Shown piece after piece: positions 36,516 through 42,987 of a DNA stretch of 64,000 nucleotides (position 1 is its first letter; every line of letters starts with the position of its first letter). The stretch comes from Cupriavidus basilensis (GTDB lineage Bacteria; Pseudomonadota; Gammaproteobacteria; Burkholderiales; Burkholderiaceae). The notes beneath the pieces are model-generated. The model made no database searches and was not told where the DNA came from. It was given only the letters and a program-made list of their open reading frames with translations. The stretch is taken from assembly GCF_000832305.1 (NCBI RefSeq), contig NZ_CP010536.1, positions 1,426,001-1,490,000 of the forward strand. Reading direction: 5' to 3'. A program made the position numbers and the translations under genes.

Positions 36516-36691
36516 TGTGTCGCTCCAGTAGCAGACAGCATGGCGAGATCCGTCTGCACGCGGCGTGCGCGCGCATGGAGGTCCTCCCGCTCATGGATAA
36601 GGGTCCGGTGCTCACGCTCGTTGCCTCGCAACTCCGATTCGAGCCACGAGGCGGCGAGCTTGAGCCACCAGCGTTTGACGATCCTGCGCAT
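36512..36691 (-). CDS. Small coiled-coil phage protein, first gene of left operon
   Basis: A 59-residue product (MRRIVKRWWLKLAASWLESE, then a heptad-like helix REHRTLIHEREDLHARARRV). AAAGGAG precedes a GTG/ATG pair at 36694/36691. It overlaps the nuclease start by four bases. It may be a coiled-coil partner or a leader gene; no family recognised. Confidence 0.65.
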   Translation of the reverse strand: MRRIVKRWWLKLAASWLESELRGNEREHRTLIHEREDLHARARRVQTDLAMLSATGATQ

Positions 36692-36725
36692 CACATTCGC
36701 TCCTTTGCCTAGACGATATGAGCTT

Positions 36726-36754
36726 AGAATAGCCACATAAGGCTATCTTGGCAA
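36726..36754 (-). promoter_or_regulatory. Early leftward promoter with operator
   Basis: On the minus strand TTGCCA and TATTCT are 17 bases apart, with TAGCCTTATGTGGCTA inside. A second half-matching site (36766-36779, TGCGTATGTGGCTA) lies upstream. This is the likely PL-type promoter of the recombination operon under repressor control. Confidence 0.8.
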
Positions 36755-36835
36755 GAACTTTATTATGCGTATGTGGCTAGCTAGGGTGGGGCGGGAAGTA
36801 CGCTTAGAGGGGTGTGAAAAATACGAAGTAACAAA

Positions 36836-36863
36836 GAAGCCGCGACCGGCGCGGCTTCTTTTT
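36836..36863. terminator. Bidirectional terminator after the repressor gene
   Basis: GAAGCCGCG (36836-36844) pairs with CGCGGCTTC (36850-36858). TTTTT follows on the plus strand and TTTGTT on the minus strand. It would end the repressor transcript before the leftward early promoter. Confidence 0.8.
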
Positions 36864-36934
36864 AGGCTTATCCTCCTAACGGAGGGTGCATCTTGGCTAA
36901 GGTAGGGAGGGGGATTCCCAAGACTCTTCGCCTG

Positions 36935-36956
36935 GTGCCATGAGTTCTCATGGCAC
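36935..36956. repeat. 22-bp inverted repeat upstream of the left operon
   Basis: GTGCCATGAG and CTCATGGCAC are perfect complements separated by TT. It does not match the phage operator and has no T run. A protein-binding site or an RNA hairpin is possible. Confidence 0.5.
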
Positions 36957-37053
36957 AGCCTCAATCACCCAGGAGCTGGGGTGAAAGCTATTGGTAAGCA
37001 ACTACCTAATTGGATCGCGAGTGGAACCCGCCGACACAATGAAGACTGAAACT

Positions 37054-37539
37054 TCACTTGCGAGTTCGTCTGACCCTCTTCGTAGCTGGCTGACCAGAGG
37101 GTTCTGTGGCATGACTTTGAGATGTCTTCCCTCGCGTGATTTGCTTAGTTACCGAGGGTTCTACCTTAGTAATCAACTCTGACGGCTCATGAGGAGTGGG
37201 GCTACTTCTAAACTCTTGCTCGTTGATTACATGCTTTATAAAGGCCTCGACTCGAGCCTTCTCATAGTCAGGTAGCCGCGCGTAGCGATCCATCTCATAG
37301 TTTATGCCGGCAGAGTCCTGTCGTATAAGTTCGCCTGGATCTCGACCAAAGGCGAGACCTAGAGCTTCGAGAATGTCGATGGTGGCTGAGACCTTTCCAT
37401 TCAAGACTCGGCCGATCGTCGTCTGCCCAAGGCCCGAAGCATCCGCGACCTTCATCTGAGTGTCTAGATCTGGCCGCTGTGCCATCCATCGGGCCAGCGT
37501 CGTCGCCAAAACCATACGGATTGGTTGATGTTTGTCCAT
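37054..37539 (-). CDS. CI-like repressor (XRE helix-turn-helix, no peptidase domain)
   Basis: The 161-residue protein has an XRE helix-turn-helix at about residues 25-75 (MKVADASGLGQTTIGRVLNG, then ATIDILEALGLAFGRDPGEL). A middle helix follows (YARLPDYEKARVEAFIKHVI), and a basic, Ser/Thr-rich tail. It lacks the LexA/CI S24 peptidase domain, so induction would not use RecA-driven self-cleavage. It sits divergently from the Cro-like gene with operators between them, the layout of a lysogeny switch. Function as the prophage repressor is inferred from position and fold. Confidence 0.83.
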   Translation of the reverse strand: MDKHQPIRMVLATTLARWMAQRPDLDTQMKVADASGLGQTTIGRVLNGKVSATIDILEALGLAFGRDPGELIRQDSAGINYEMDRYARLPDYEKARVEAFIKHVINEQEFRSSPTPHEPSELITKVEPSVTKQITRGKTSQSHATEPSGQPATKRVRRTRK

Positions 37540-37569
37540 GGTGATCTAAGAATTTTTAAATTTTAGGTA

Positions 37570-37591
37570 TAGCCACACAAGGCGCATTATA
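37570..37591 (-). promoter_or_regulatory. Repressor promoter -10 box and operator
   Basis: On the minus strand TATAAT (plus 37586-37591) is a consensus -10 for the repressor gene; a -35 at plus 37609-37614 would be weak (ATTTAG). The operator variant TAGCCACACAAGGCGC (37570-37585) lies directly downstream of the -10, a good site for autorepression. Confidence 0.65.
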
Positions 37592-37639
37592 GCCGCGTTC
37601 CGTGTGCTCTAAATTGCTCACGAAACTTTTCAACCAATC

Positions 37640-37699
37640 TTGCATGGATAGCCATATAGGACTAAACTTAGGCGTGGTGGCCTTAGTGGCGTGTGGCTA
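37640..37699 (+). promoter_or_regulatory. Early rightward promoter with two operators
   Basis: TTGCAT (37640-37645) and TAAACT (37663-37668) are 17 bases apart with TAGCCATATAGGACTA (37649-37664) between them. A second site, TAGTGGCGTGTGGCTA (37684-37699), lies just past the start point. Together with the site at 37570 there are three operators between the two divergent regulators, reminiscent of lambda OR. Confidence 0.8.
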
Positions 37700-37746
37700 T
37701 ATGTCATTCTATGGTGCGCGCAACGTATACAAAAGGGAATTCGAAG

Positions 37747-38052
37747 ATGCAGACTCCAGAACCCATGCTGGACTTTGTGATGCGCAAGCATGACGTCTAC
37801 TACCACCGGAAGCGCGAAGAACTTTCCGCGAAGAGTGGGGTCCCGCGTCACACGCTCAACAAAGTCCTGCAGGGCCGCACCAAGCAGCCTCTCGCCAGCA
37901 CGGTGCAGAGGATCTACGACGTCCTCGTAGCTGCAGAACGCTCGGCAAAGCGAAAGGTGCACAAGAGCGGATCAAATATGGCGGATTTTCTCGCGCAAGA
38001 GGCGGCAAAGCGTCTTGGCAACGCGGGACAGGCCGTTTGCGATGCCCCATGA
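37747..38052 (+). CDS. Cro-like helix-turn-helix protein
   Basis: The 101-residue product has a helix-turn-helix (YHRKREELSAKSGVPRHTLN, then KVLQGRTKQPLASTVQRIYD) and a basic tail. It is the first gene of the rightward operon opposite the repressor, the position of Cro. ATG 37747 is used; upstream codons run through the operator. The stop overlaps the next start by four bases. Confidence 0.78.
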   Translation: MQTPEPMLDFVMRKHDVYYHRKREELSAKSGVPRHTLNKVLQGRTKQPLASTVQRIYDVLVAAERSAKRKVHKSGSNMADFLAQEAAKRLGNAGQAVCDAP

Positions 38053-38204
38053 ACACCGACGTAGCAACTAACCTCTTTCGTCAGAGAACCGCTGAACAGA
38101 AGACGGTCTATGGTTGGCCCACCAGGTATTGCGCCTTGTGCAAGCGCAGCCGCTCTGTTGGCCAGTTCGACGCTGCCAAGGTGGTCTGTCGGAGGCACGC
38201 GTAA
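38049..38204 (+). CDS. Small zinc-finger-like protein
   Basis: A 51-residue product (MNTDVATNLFRQRTAEQKTV, then RYCALCKRSRSV and VVCRRHA) with CxxC and CxxxH pairs fit for one zinc ion. Its start overlaps the Cro-like stop (ATGA) and its stop overlaps the next start (TAATG), so it is a real coupled gene despite its size. Confidence 0.7.
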   Translation: MNTDVATNLFRQRTAEQKTVYGWPTRYCALCKRSRSVGQFDAAKVVCRRHA

Positions 38205-38452
38205 TGCGCGCCTACCTTTCCCGGTTCTGGCTCTACAGGTGGGTCGCCTATTGTTTAGCCTATCTGGCGGTGTACTGCTTCTTTCTTGTCGACTGCTTCC
38301 GATTTGCTTTTCACGGAGCTCGACATGGCGTCCTCGATGCGGTTGACGAACTGAGGAGCCAAGTACGGACTGTTACCTGGGTATCTGGCGAGATCGAAAG
38401 CGCCTACCGGCGCGACAACGGAGATGGAAATGAACGGAAAAAGGCAACGTGA
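38204..38452 (+). CDS. Small membrane protein
   Basis: An 82-residue product with one strong hydrophobic helix (WLYRWVAYCLAYLAVYCFFL, residues 9-28) and a charged C-terminal tail. ATG 38204 overlaps the preceding stop. No family recognised; a superinfection-exclusion role is possible for such early lysogeny-region membrane proteins but unproved. Confidence 0.6.
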   Translation: MRAYLSRFWLYRWVAYCLAYLAVYCFFLVDCFRFAFHGARHGVLDAVDELRSQVRTVTWVSGEIESAYRRDNGDGNERKKAT

Positions 38453-38672
38453 CGTGATCCTCAGCCATCTGCGCCGCGCGGGCAAGCGCGGTGTCACCCT
38501 CCAGCACTTGCGTGACGAGTACAAGATCGCCACGCCGAATGCTCGCATCAGCGAGCTCAAGCAGCAGGGCATCAATATCCAGAAGCGCTTTCAAGAAGTC
38601 GTCCACGACGGCTGGCGTACCCGTGAGATGGTCTACACCCTCGGCCGCCCGGTTCGCGCGAGCGCCGGCTAA
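38430..38672 (+). CDS. Winged helix-type small phage regulator
   Basis: The 80-residue product (MNGKRQRDVILSHLRRAGKR, then VTLQHLRDEYKIATPNARIS, ELKQQGINIQKRFQEVVHDG) fits the small phage helix-turn-helix family that begins with a QRDxILxHL helix. GGAGATGGAA precedes ATG 38430. It overlaps the membrane-protein gene in another frame by 23 bases. Confidence 0.75.
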   Translation: MNGKRQRDVILSHLRRAGKRGVTLQHLRDEYKIATPNARISELKQQGINIQKRFQEVVHDGWRTREMVYTLGRPVRASAG

Positions 38673-39029
38673 ATCGAATGGCTTTTCTGCGGTCTTGAGT
38701 AGCCACATACGACTAAAAAGCGCCGTATGTGAGCGCGACAACCGCTCTTCCAAAGCCCCGGTGCTCGCAAGGTACCGGGATCCGCTGATCCGTAGTGTGC
38801 CTATGGAGGGGCGGCGAAACCGGCAACGGACGCACCCTGAGTTACGGCGGGGCTTGCACGCCCCTCTCCCTAGGCGCGGAGACTCCCACGTGGATTACGA
38901 ATTGGCCGGCAACCGACCTGGTTGGCGGACCTTCCCCCATCAGCGAACTCTTTCTCCCATGCCATTGTCTTGCTGGCTATGCGCTGGCCTAGCCGTGTCT
39001 ATGGCGTTCCCACTTGCTCACGGTGCGGC
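38673..39029 (+). other. Gap upstream of the replication gene with operator
   Basis: An operator copy, TAGCCACATACGACTA, lies at 38700-38715 just after the preceding gene. No -35/-10 pair is obvious around it. The rest contains open frames without family features; a 24-codon frame (ATG 38958) ends with an ATGA overlap onto the next start but has no ribosome site. Confidence 0.5.
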
Positions 39030-40358
39030 ATGAATTACTACGAGCGCTACGTGGGTGACATCCAACGGGACACCGGGCACCTCTCCTGCGCAGCCATGGG
39101 CGTGTATGACCGCCTGCTGGACCACTACTATGCGACGGAGCGGGCCCTGCCTGCCGACATCGATGCGCTCTGTCGCATCGCACGTGCGATGGATGCGACA
39201 GAGCGCAAGGCTGTAGAGGATGTAGTGCGCGAGTTCTTCCAGCTCGAGGGCGATAGCCTCTATCACCAGCACCGTACCGACGCTGAAATTACCAAGGCGC
39301 AGTCCCGCATTGAGGCGGCCCAGGAGAATGGGAAGCAGGGCGGCAAGGCGACAGCGAAGAAGCATCAGAGCGTCGCATCGCCTGGGTCGCTATATGCGAT
39401 ACGACTGTCGCATGCGACGGTCAAGGTGGGCGTCAGCACCAATTTCCGAAGCAGGTTGCATCAGCATCGAAAGAAGATTGGTCACCATGTGACCATGGTC
39501 CACGTTGTCGCTGTGGATAACATGGGCGAGGCCTTTGCCGGCCTGAAGAAATCCCTTGGTATTCAGGATGATGCGGACACCTTCGCGCTAGAGGTAGCGC
39601 ACGAGTCCACCCTTAAATCCTTCATGGATCTCTATTTGTCGCATACCCAATCCTATGCGACTGGCAATGCGAGTCGCATTGCCAGTCGCACGGCCCACCA
39701 CACGCCATACACCATTACTACTAGTAGAGAAGATAGTGGTGATATGGAAGGCAGTAGCAAGAGCGATGCGACATGCGACTTCACATCACACTTGCTGAAT
39801 GCGACAACAGGTGAAGCCAACCCGAGGGACGTCCAACTGGCGATCCTGCTGCGGAAGGGGTATGGGATGGACGCCAGCAGCGGCTCGGTTGAGGTGATCG
39901 AGATGGTTCAGCTCGCAGTTTCCGATCGCGAGATCCTGGATGCAGTCGAGAATTTCCGGATCAAGAAGCCTGGCGATACGCCCAATGCCAGCTACATCCT
40001 GAAGATGATCAAGAGCGTCCGGGAGAAGGCTGCAAAGGCTGCGGCGGCGGCCAACGGCACTGCATCGAGCGGCGGTGCGCCCGCGCCGGCAAGCACGGAC
40101 TGGTGGCATTTGGAGGAGGGCGTTCGGACCAAGGCAGTCGAGTTCAACGTTGTGCAACGCGTCGACAAGAACGAGCACTACCGGTCCTTTCGCATTCGGG
40201 TTTTCAAAGCCGCAGGTGAGGGCCCCTGGCGAGAGGCGGCACTCAGCGAAGCGGCACGCGATAACTCCGAGGAGCACGCTCGCGTCTTTGGGTATTTCTA
40301 CGACCAGCCACCGGCTCAGATCGGTCAACTCGCGCAACGGGCGCAAGAGGCGGCATGA
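39030..40358 (+). CDS. DUF1376 replication-type protein with GIY-YIG-like insert
   Basis: The 442-residue protein starts with a DUF1376 domain (MNYYERYVGDIQRDTGHLSC, AAMGVYDRLLDHYYATERAL, residues 1-105), found in phage replication-initiation proteins of the YdaU type. Residues 119-178 (GSLYAIRLSHATVKVGVSTN, FRSRLHQHRKK) resemble a GIY-YIG/T5orf172 domain, an unusual partner. The C-terminal part (DREILDAVENFRIKKPGDTP, NASYILKMIKSV) looks like a replication-protein tail. The gene DNA itself carries many TGCGAC repeats and may contain the origin, as lambda O does. Confidence 0.82.
   Translation: MNYYERYVGDIQRDTGHLSCAAMGVYDRLLDHYYATERALPADIDALCRIARAMDATERKAVEDVVREFFQLEGDSLYHQHRTDAEITKAQSRIEAAQENGKQGGKATAKKHQSVASPGSLYAIRLSHATVKVGVSTNFRSRLHQHRKKIGHHVTMVHVVAVDNMGEAFAGLKKSLGIQDDADTFALEVAHESTLKSFMDLYLSHTQSYATGNASRIASRTAHHTPYTITTSREDSGDMEGSSKSDATCDFTSHLLNATTGEANPRDVQLAILLRKGYGMDASSGSVEVIEMVQLAVSDREILDAVENFRIKKPGDTPNASYILKMIKSVREKAAKAAAAANGTASSGGAPAPASTDWWHLEEGVRTKAVEFNVVQRVDKNEHYRSFRIRVFKAAGEGPWREAALSEAARDNSEEHARVFGYFYDQPPAQIGQLAQRAQEAA
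39131..39805. repeat. TGCGAC repeat cluster, candidate phage replication origin
   Basis: Twelve copies of TGCGAC (either strand) lie in 675 bases inside the DUF1376 gene: 39131, 39194, 39372, 39407, 39413, 39638, 39656, 39673, 39685, 39767, 39774 and 39800. Two form palindrome GTCGCATGCGAC (39407-39418). The block 39656-39690 is a perfect inverted repeat with 17-base arms around one central base. The cluster is followed by an A/T-richer segment (39710-39745). This is the look of iterons in lambdoid origins within the initiator gene. Confidence 0.65.
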
Positions 40359-41323
40359 AGGCGCACATGGGCATTCCGGCCGGCCAGCGTAACGCGGAGG
40401 TGGGAGGCGAGCTCGTCATGCGGGTCGGAATCCCGCACAAGGGCGGAAAGCTGGCATTCCACGCCTTCAACGAAGGGTTCCCGGCCATGGTCAGCGCAAA
40501 TGCCTTCTGGAATCCAGCGGCTGGGGGCTTCCAGTTCCCTCGGGCGACGGACGTCTCGGAACTGGACTTCGCGATGGATAGCGCTGGCTATACCGCGATG
40601 AAGATGTGGCAGTCGAAGGGGCAACAGCGGGGCATGGCGGGTATCTTCCCCTGGACGTACTCGCAATACATCGAGTTCGCGACGCAGTCCGGAGCATCCT
40701 GGTGGTCGCAGCCCGATCTGTGCTGCGAGCCCGAAATTGCCCACAACCAGGAGGAAATCGACTTCCGGATAAATGCCACGGCTACCCTGCTGGAGGGGGT
40801 GCTGCGCATTCTCTATGAGTGGCAGAACGAGCTCGCGAGGACCTGCTCCTCCGCTGTCGTCGCTCATATGCTGAAGCCGCCTGTTCCAGTTCTCCAGGGG
40901 TGGTCAGCAGGCGACTACAGGCGCAGCCTGGAGTTGCTCAACGCCGTTTGGGAAAGATGGCAGCCATGGCTGGCCACGCCGGCGCTCATCGGCGTTGGCT
41001 CGGTGTGCCGGCGGACCCTGAAGCACCCAACCCACGGACTCTTCTCAGTTCTGTCAGCGCTGGAGGGTAATTTGCCTACCGGGTCGCGGCTTCACCTCTT
41101 CGGCGTGAAGGGGGCTTGCCTGGCAGAACTCAAAATGCTCGACTGGGTCGCGTCCGCCGACTCGATGGCCTACGACTATGGGGCGAGAGTGAAGGCGCAC
41201 CAGACTGGGATCTCGAACTCGATCGCGCACCGGTCTACGGAGATGAGTCGATGGATGTCGACAGCCTCGGACCTCGTGAGGCCGGCCGCCGGCGATCAGT
41301 TCCGTCTGAACCTCTTTGGGTGA
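40355..41323 (+). CDS. TGT-like protein of the DpdA / DUF7221 type
   Basis: The 322-residue protein follows the order of tRNA-guanine transglycosylase motifs in diverged form: DSAGY (75-79) in place of DSGGF, WSQPDLCCEPEIA (117-129), PVPVLQGWSAGDYRRSLE (176-193), IGVGSVCRR (212-220), HLFGVKG (247-253) and ASADSMAYDYGAR (266-278) holding the candidate nucleophile Asp. Phage members of this group are proposed or shown to put 7-deazaguanines into DNA. No queuosine-precursor genes are in the window, so any base would come from the host or from genes outside. It overlaps the DUF1376 stop by four bases. Confidence 0.78.
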   Translation: MKAHMGIPAGQRNAEVGGELVMRVGIPHKGGKLAFHAFNEGFPAMVSANAFWNPAAGGFQFPRATDVSELDFAMDSAGYTAMKMWQSKGQQRGMAGIFPWTYSQYIEFATQSGASWWSQPDLCCEPEIAHNQEEIDFRINATATLLEGVLRILYEWQNELARTCSSAVVAHMLKPPVPVLQGWSAGDYRRSLELLNAVWERWQPWLATPALIGVGSVCRRTLKHPTHGLFSVLSALEGNLPTGSRLHLFGVKGACLAELKMLDWVASADSMAYDYGARVKAHQTGISNSIAHRSTEMSRWMSTASDLVRPAAGDQFRLNLFG

Positions 41324-41326
41324 AGT

Positions 41327-41581
41327 ATGAGCAGGTGCGTTGCATGCGAAAACTGGACCCTGAAGCCTCGCAAGGATGCGGCCGATCCCCGGCTGGCTGA
41401 GGAGGATCTTGCGCACGCGAGAATTGGCTGGGGACGGTGCTTACGAGATGAGTTAAGCCGACGTTGGCACCCCGGCGAGAGCGAGCGCTACTGCGATAGG
41501 CATATCCCGATAGTTGAGGAAAAGGTTGCTGAGCGCCGGGAGTGGATTCAAAAGCAAGGAAAAAAATCCGACCAAGAATAG
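41327..41581 (+). CDS. Small zinc-binding phage protein
   Basis: An 84-residue product with CVACENW at the start and a later GRCL and ERYCDRHIP, giving a four-ligand Cys/His set. A basic helical tail follows. ATG 41327 lies three bases after the TGT-like gene stop. Similar small proteins are common in phage replication clusters; no precise function. Confidence 0.7.
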   Translation: MSRCVACENWTLKPRKDAADPRLAEEDLAHARIGWGRCLRDELSRRWHPGESERYCDRHIPIVEEKVAERREWIQKQGKKSDQE

Positions 41582-41609
41582 CCACATAGGACTATCAATA
41601 GCCTATAAT
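41579..41609 (+). promoter_or_regulatory. Operator-promoter before the DUF1064 gene, leaderless layout
   Basis: TAGCCACATAGGACTA (41579-41594) is followed nine bases later by a perfect TATAAT (41604-41609). The start codon ATG is at 41616, only six bases beyond, so the transcript would have almost no leader. The same operator-9-TATAAT arrangement occurs at 48063-48093. Confidence 0.72.
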
Positions 41610-41615
41610 GCATTC

Positions 41616-42044
41616 ATGAGCAGATCGCCGCGAATGTCCCACGCAGAGTATATGGCGCACCAGCAGCGCGCGAGGGACAAGAAGGTGATTGATGCGGTAA
41701 AGCGCTTCCAGGCGCTGGGCCGTCTGCCCAAGGATCAGAAGAACAAGACCGAGCAAGCCTACGCAGATTTGCTTGATCTGCAGAAGCATCAGGGCTTGAT
41801 CATCGATTGGAAGTTCCACCCGATGAACGTTCGCTTGGCCAAGAACACCTTTTACGAGGTGGATTTTCTCGTCCTCACGTCGAGCCTTGTGGTTGAGATT
41901 CATGAGACCAAGGGCACGTTCGTGACCGAGAAAGGCCAGATGAAAATCAAGCTCTGCGCCGAGGCGCTTCCGTGGTTCGTGTTCAAGAAGATCACCAGGT
42001 TGCCGGAGAAGCAGGGCGGCGGCTGGGCGATTGAGGAGTTCTGA
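41616..42044 (+). CDS. DUF1064 family nuclease-like protein
   Basis: The 142-residue product has the DUF1064 pattern: an N-terminal basic region, KTEQAYADLLDLQKHQGLII (Glu of the nuclease fold), FYEVDFLVLTSSLVVEIHET (Asp and Glu) then KGTFVTEKGQMKIKLCAEAL with the Lys. This is a PD-(D/E)XK-like fold thought to act as a phage Holliday-junction resolvase or endonuclease. ATG 41616 sits next to TATAAT, so a leaderless message is likely; the ATG at 41634 is an alternative. Confidence 0.8.
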   Translation: MSRSPRMSHAEYMAHQQRARDKKVIDAVKRFQALGRLPKDQKNKTEQAYADLLDLQKHQGLIIDWKFHPMNVRLAKNTFYEVDFLVLTSSLVVEIHETKGTFVTEKGQMKIKLCAEALPWFVFKKITRLPEKQGGGWAIEEF

Positions 42045-42046
42045 AG

Positions 42047-42163
42047 GTGCCGAGCATTCGTGTGGTTTGGTGCGGCATCGGCCGTTGGGGGTTTGGGCTC
42101 TGGCGTGCGCCACGCGGCCGGCATGTCTTTGAGTTCGGTCCGATCGATATCTACATCCTGTGA
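42047..42163 (+). CDS. Very small phage protein, GTG start
   Basis: A 38-residue frame (VPSIRVVWCGIGRWGFGLWR ending FGPIDIYIL) between two coupled genes. The GRWGFGLWRAP and FEFGPIDIYI pattern recurs in tiny proteins of betaproteobacterial phages, as I recall. GAGGAG lies ten bases before GTG 42047. It is too short for routine gene calling. Confidence 0.6.
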   Translation: MPSIRVVWCGIGRWGFGLWRAPRGRHVFEFGPIDIYIL

Positions 42164-42178
42164 TAGCGGGAGACGCAA

Positions 42179-42445
42179 TTGAAGCAATGCCTTGAATGCC
42201 GCCACTACCGTCCCGATCCTCACTTGGGGGGCGAGGCGGCGCACCTATACGCGCTCTGTGACCGGCCGGGTCGCAAAGGCTCGGAGTATGCCGAGTTTCA
42301 GCGTGATCTGCCGTTCCTCTTGGATCTGATCGCTGGCCAATGTGGGCAGCGCAGCCGCTACTTCGCGCAACGCATTGTCGACCTGCCGCCCGATGCGGAG
42401 GGTATCCGCTACCAGTTCCTGACTGCTGAGACGGGGGAAGTATGA
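42179..42445 (+). CDS. Small cysteine-containing phage protein, TTG start
   Basis: An 88-residue product with CLECRHYRPDP and two later Cys (LCDRPG and GQCGQRSRYF), probably one zinc site. TTG 42179 is supported by GGGAG eight bases upstream. It overlaps the following HD-protein gene by four bases. Confidence 0.7.
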   Translation: MKQCLECRHYRPDPHLGGEAAHLYALCDRPGRKGSEYAEFQRDLPFLLDLIAGQCGQRSRYFAQRIVDLPPDAEGIRYQFLTAETGEV

Positions 42446-42987
42446 CTCCGACCTACGTTGTTGAGCGCGCGCGCCTCTTCGCCTCCGCTGCCCACGCAGC
42501 GGTCGGTCAGCGCCGCAAGTACACCCTTGAGTCCTATATCGTGCATCCGGCAGAGGTAGTTGGGCTGGTCCGGTCGGTGCAACACACCGACGAGATGCTC
42601 GCCGCCGCCTGGCTGCATGATGTCGTTGAAGACACCAAGGTCGAGATCGCTCAGATTCGGGCGGAGTTTGGCGAGACTGTCGCACGTCTTGTCTCAGCTG
42701 TGACCGATATTTCGCTGCCGGAGGACGGTAACCGGGCTGTGCGCAAGACAATTGACCGGGATCACCTCGCCTGTGCGCCTGCACAGGCGAAGACGATCAA
42801 ACTTGCAGATCTGATCAGCAATTCCCGGAGCATCCTAGCGCGTGACCGCGCGTTCGCGATGGTCTACATCCAGGAGAAGGCAGCGTTGCTGGACGTACTG
42901 AGGGACGGCAATCCATCGCTTCATGCCGTGGCGGCGCGAATCGTCGCCGACGCTCTTGAGCGTTTTGGCGAGGCCGAGCAGGCATGA
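42442..42987 (+). CDS. Stand-alone HD-domain alarmone hydrolase-like protein
   Basis: The 181-residue protein has the hydrolase half of RelA/SpoT: His 35 in SYIVHPAEVV, HDVVEDT at residues 59-65, a Glu-rich metal region and KLADLISN with Asp 123. No synthetase, TGS or ACT domain follows. This matches small alarmone hydrolases (MESH1/SAH type) that degrade (p)ppGpp. In a phage it could dampen the stringent response during infection. It overlaps the methyltransferase start by four bases. The assignment to ppGpp rather than another nucleotide is by motif only. Confidence 0.83.
   Translation: MTPTYVVERARLFASAAHAAVGQRRKYTLESYIVHPAEVVGLVRSVQHTDEMLAAAWLHDVVEDTKVEIAQIRAEFGETVARLVSAVTDISLPEDGNRAVRKTIDRDHLACAPAQAKTIKLADLISNSRSILARDRAFAMVYIQEKAALLDVLRDGNPSLHAVAARIVADALERFGEAEQA

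Larger units (their letters stand above)
36740..37053. other. Gap between left operon and repressor gene
   Basis: No gene seen. It holds operator sites at its left end (36729-36746 and 36766-36779), a terminator hairpin at 36836-36858 and a perfect inverted repeat at 36935-36956. Confidence 0.6.

Noticed and set aside
38491..39033. 180-codon plus frame before the DUF1376 gene
   Set aside because: Starts inside a better gene, crosses an operator and has Ser/Arg-rich text without a domain or ribosome site.
39650..39695. Palindromic repeats in the DUF1376 gene as a CRISPR array
   Set aside because: There is no regular repeat-spacer spacing and no cas gene; hexamer clustering fits iterons better.
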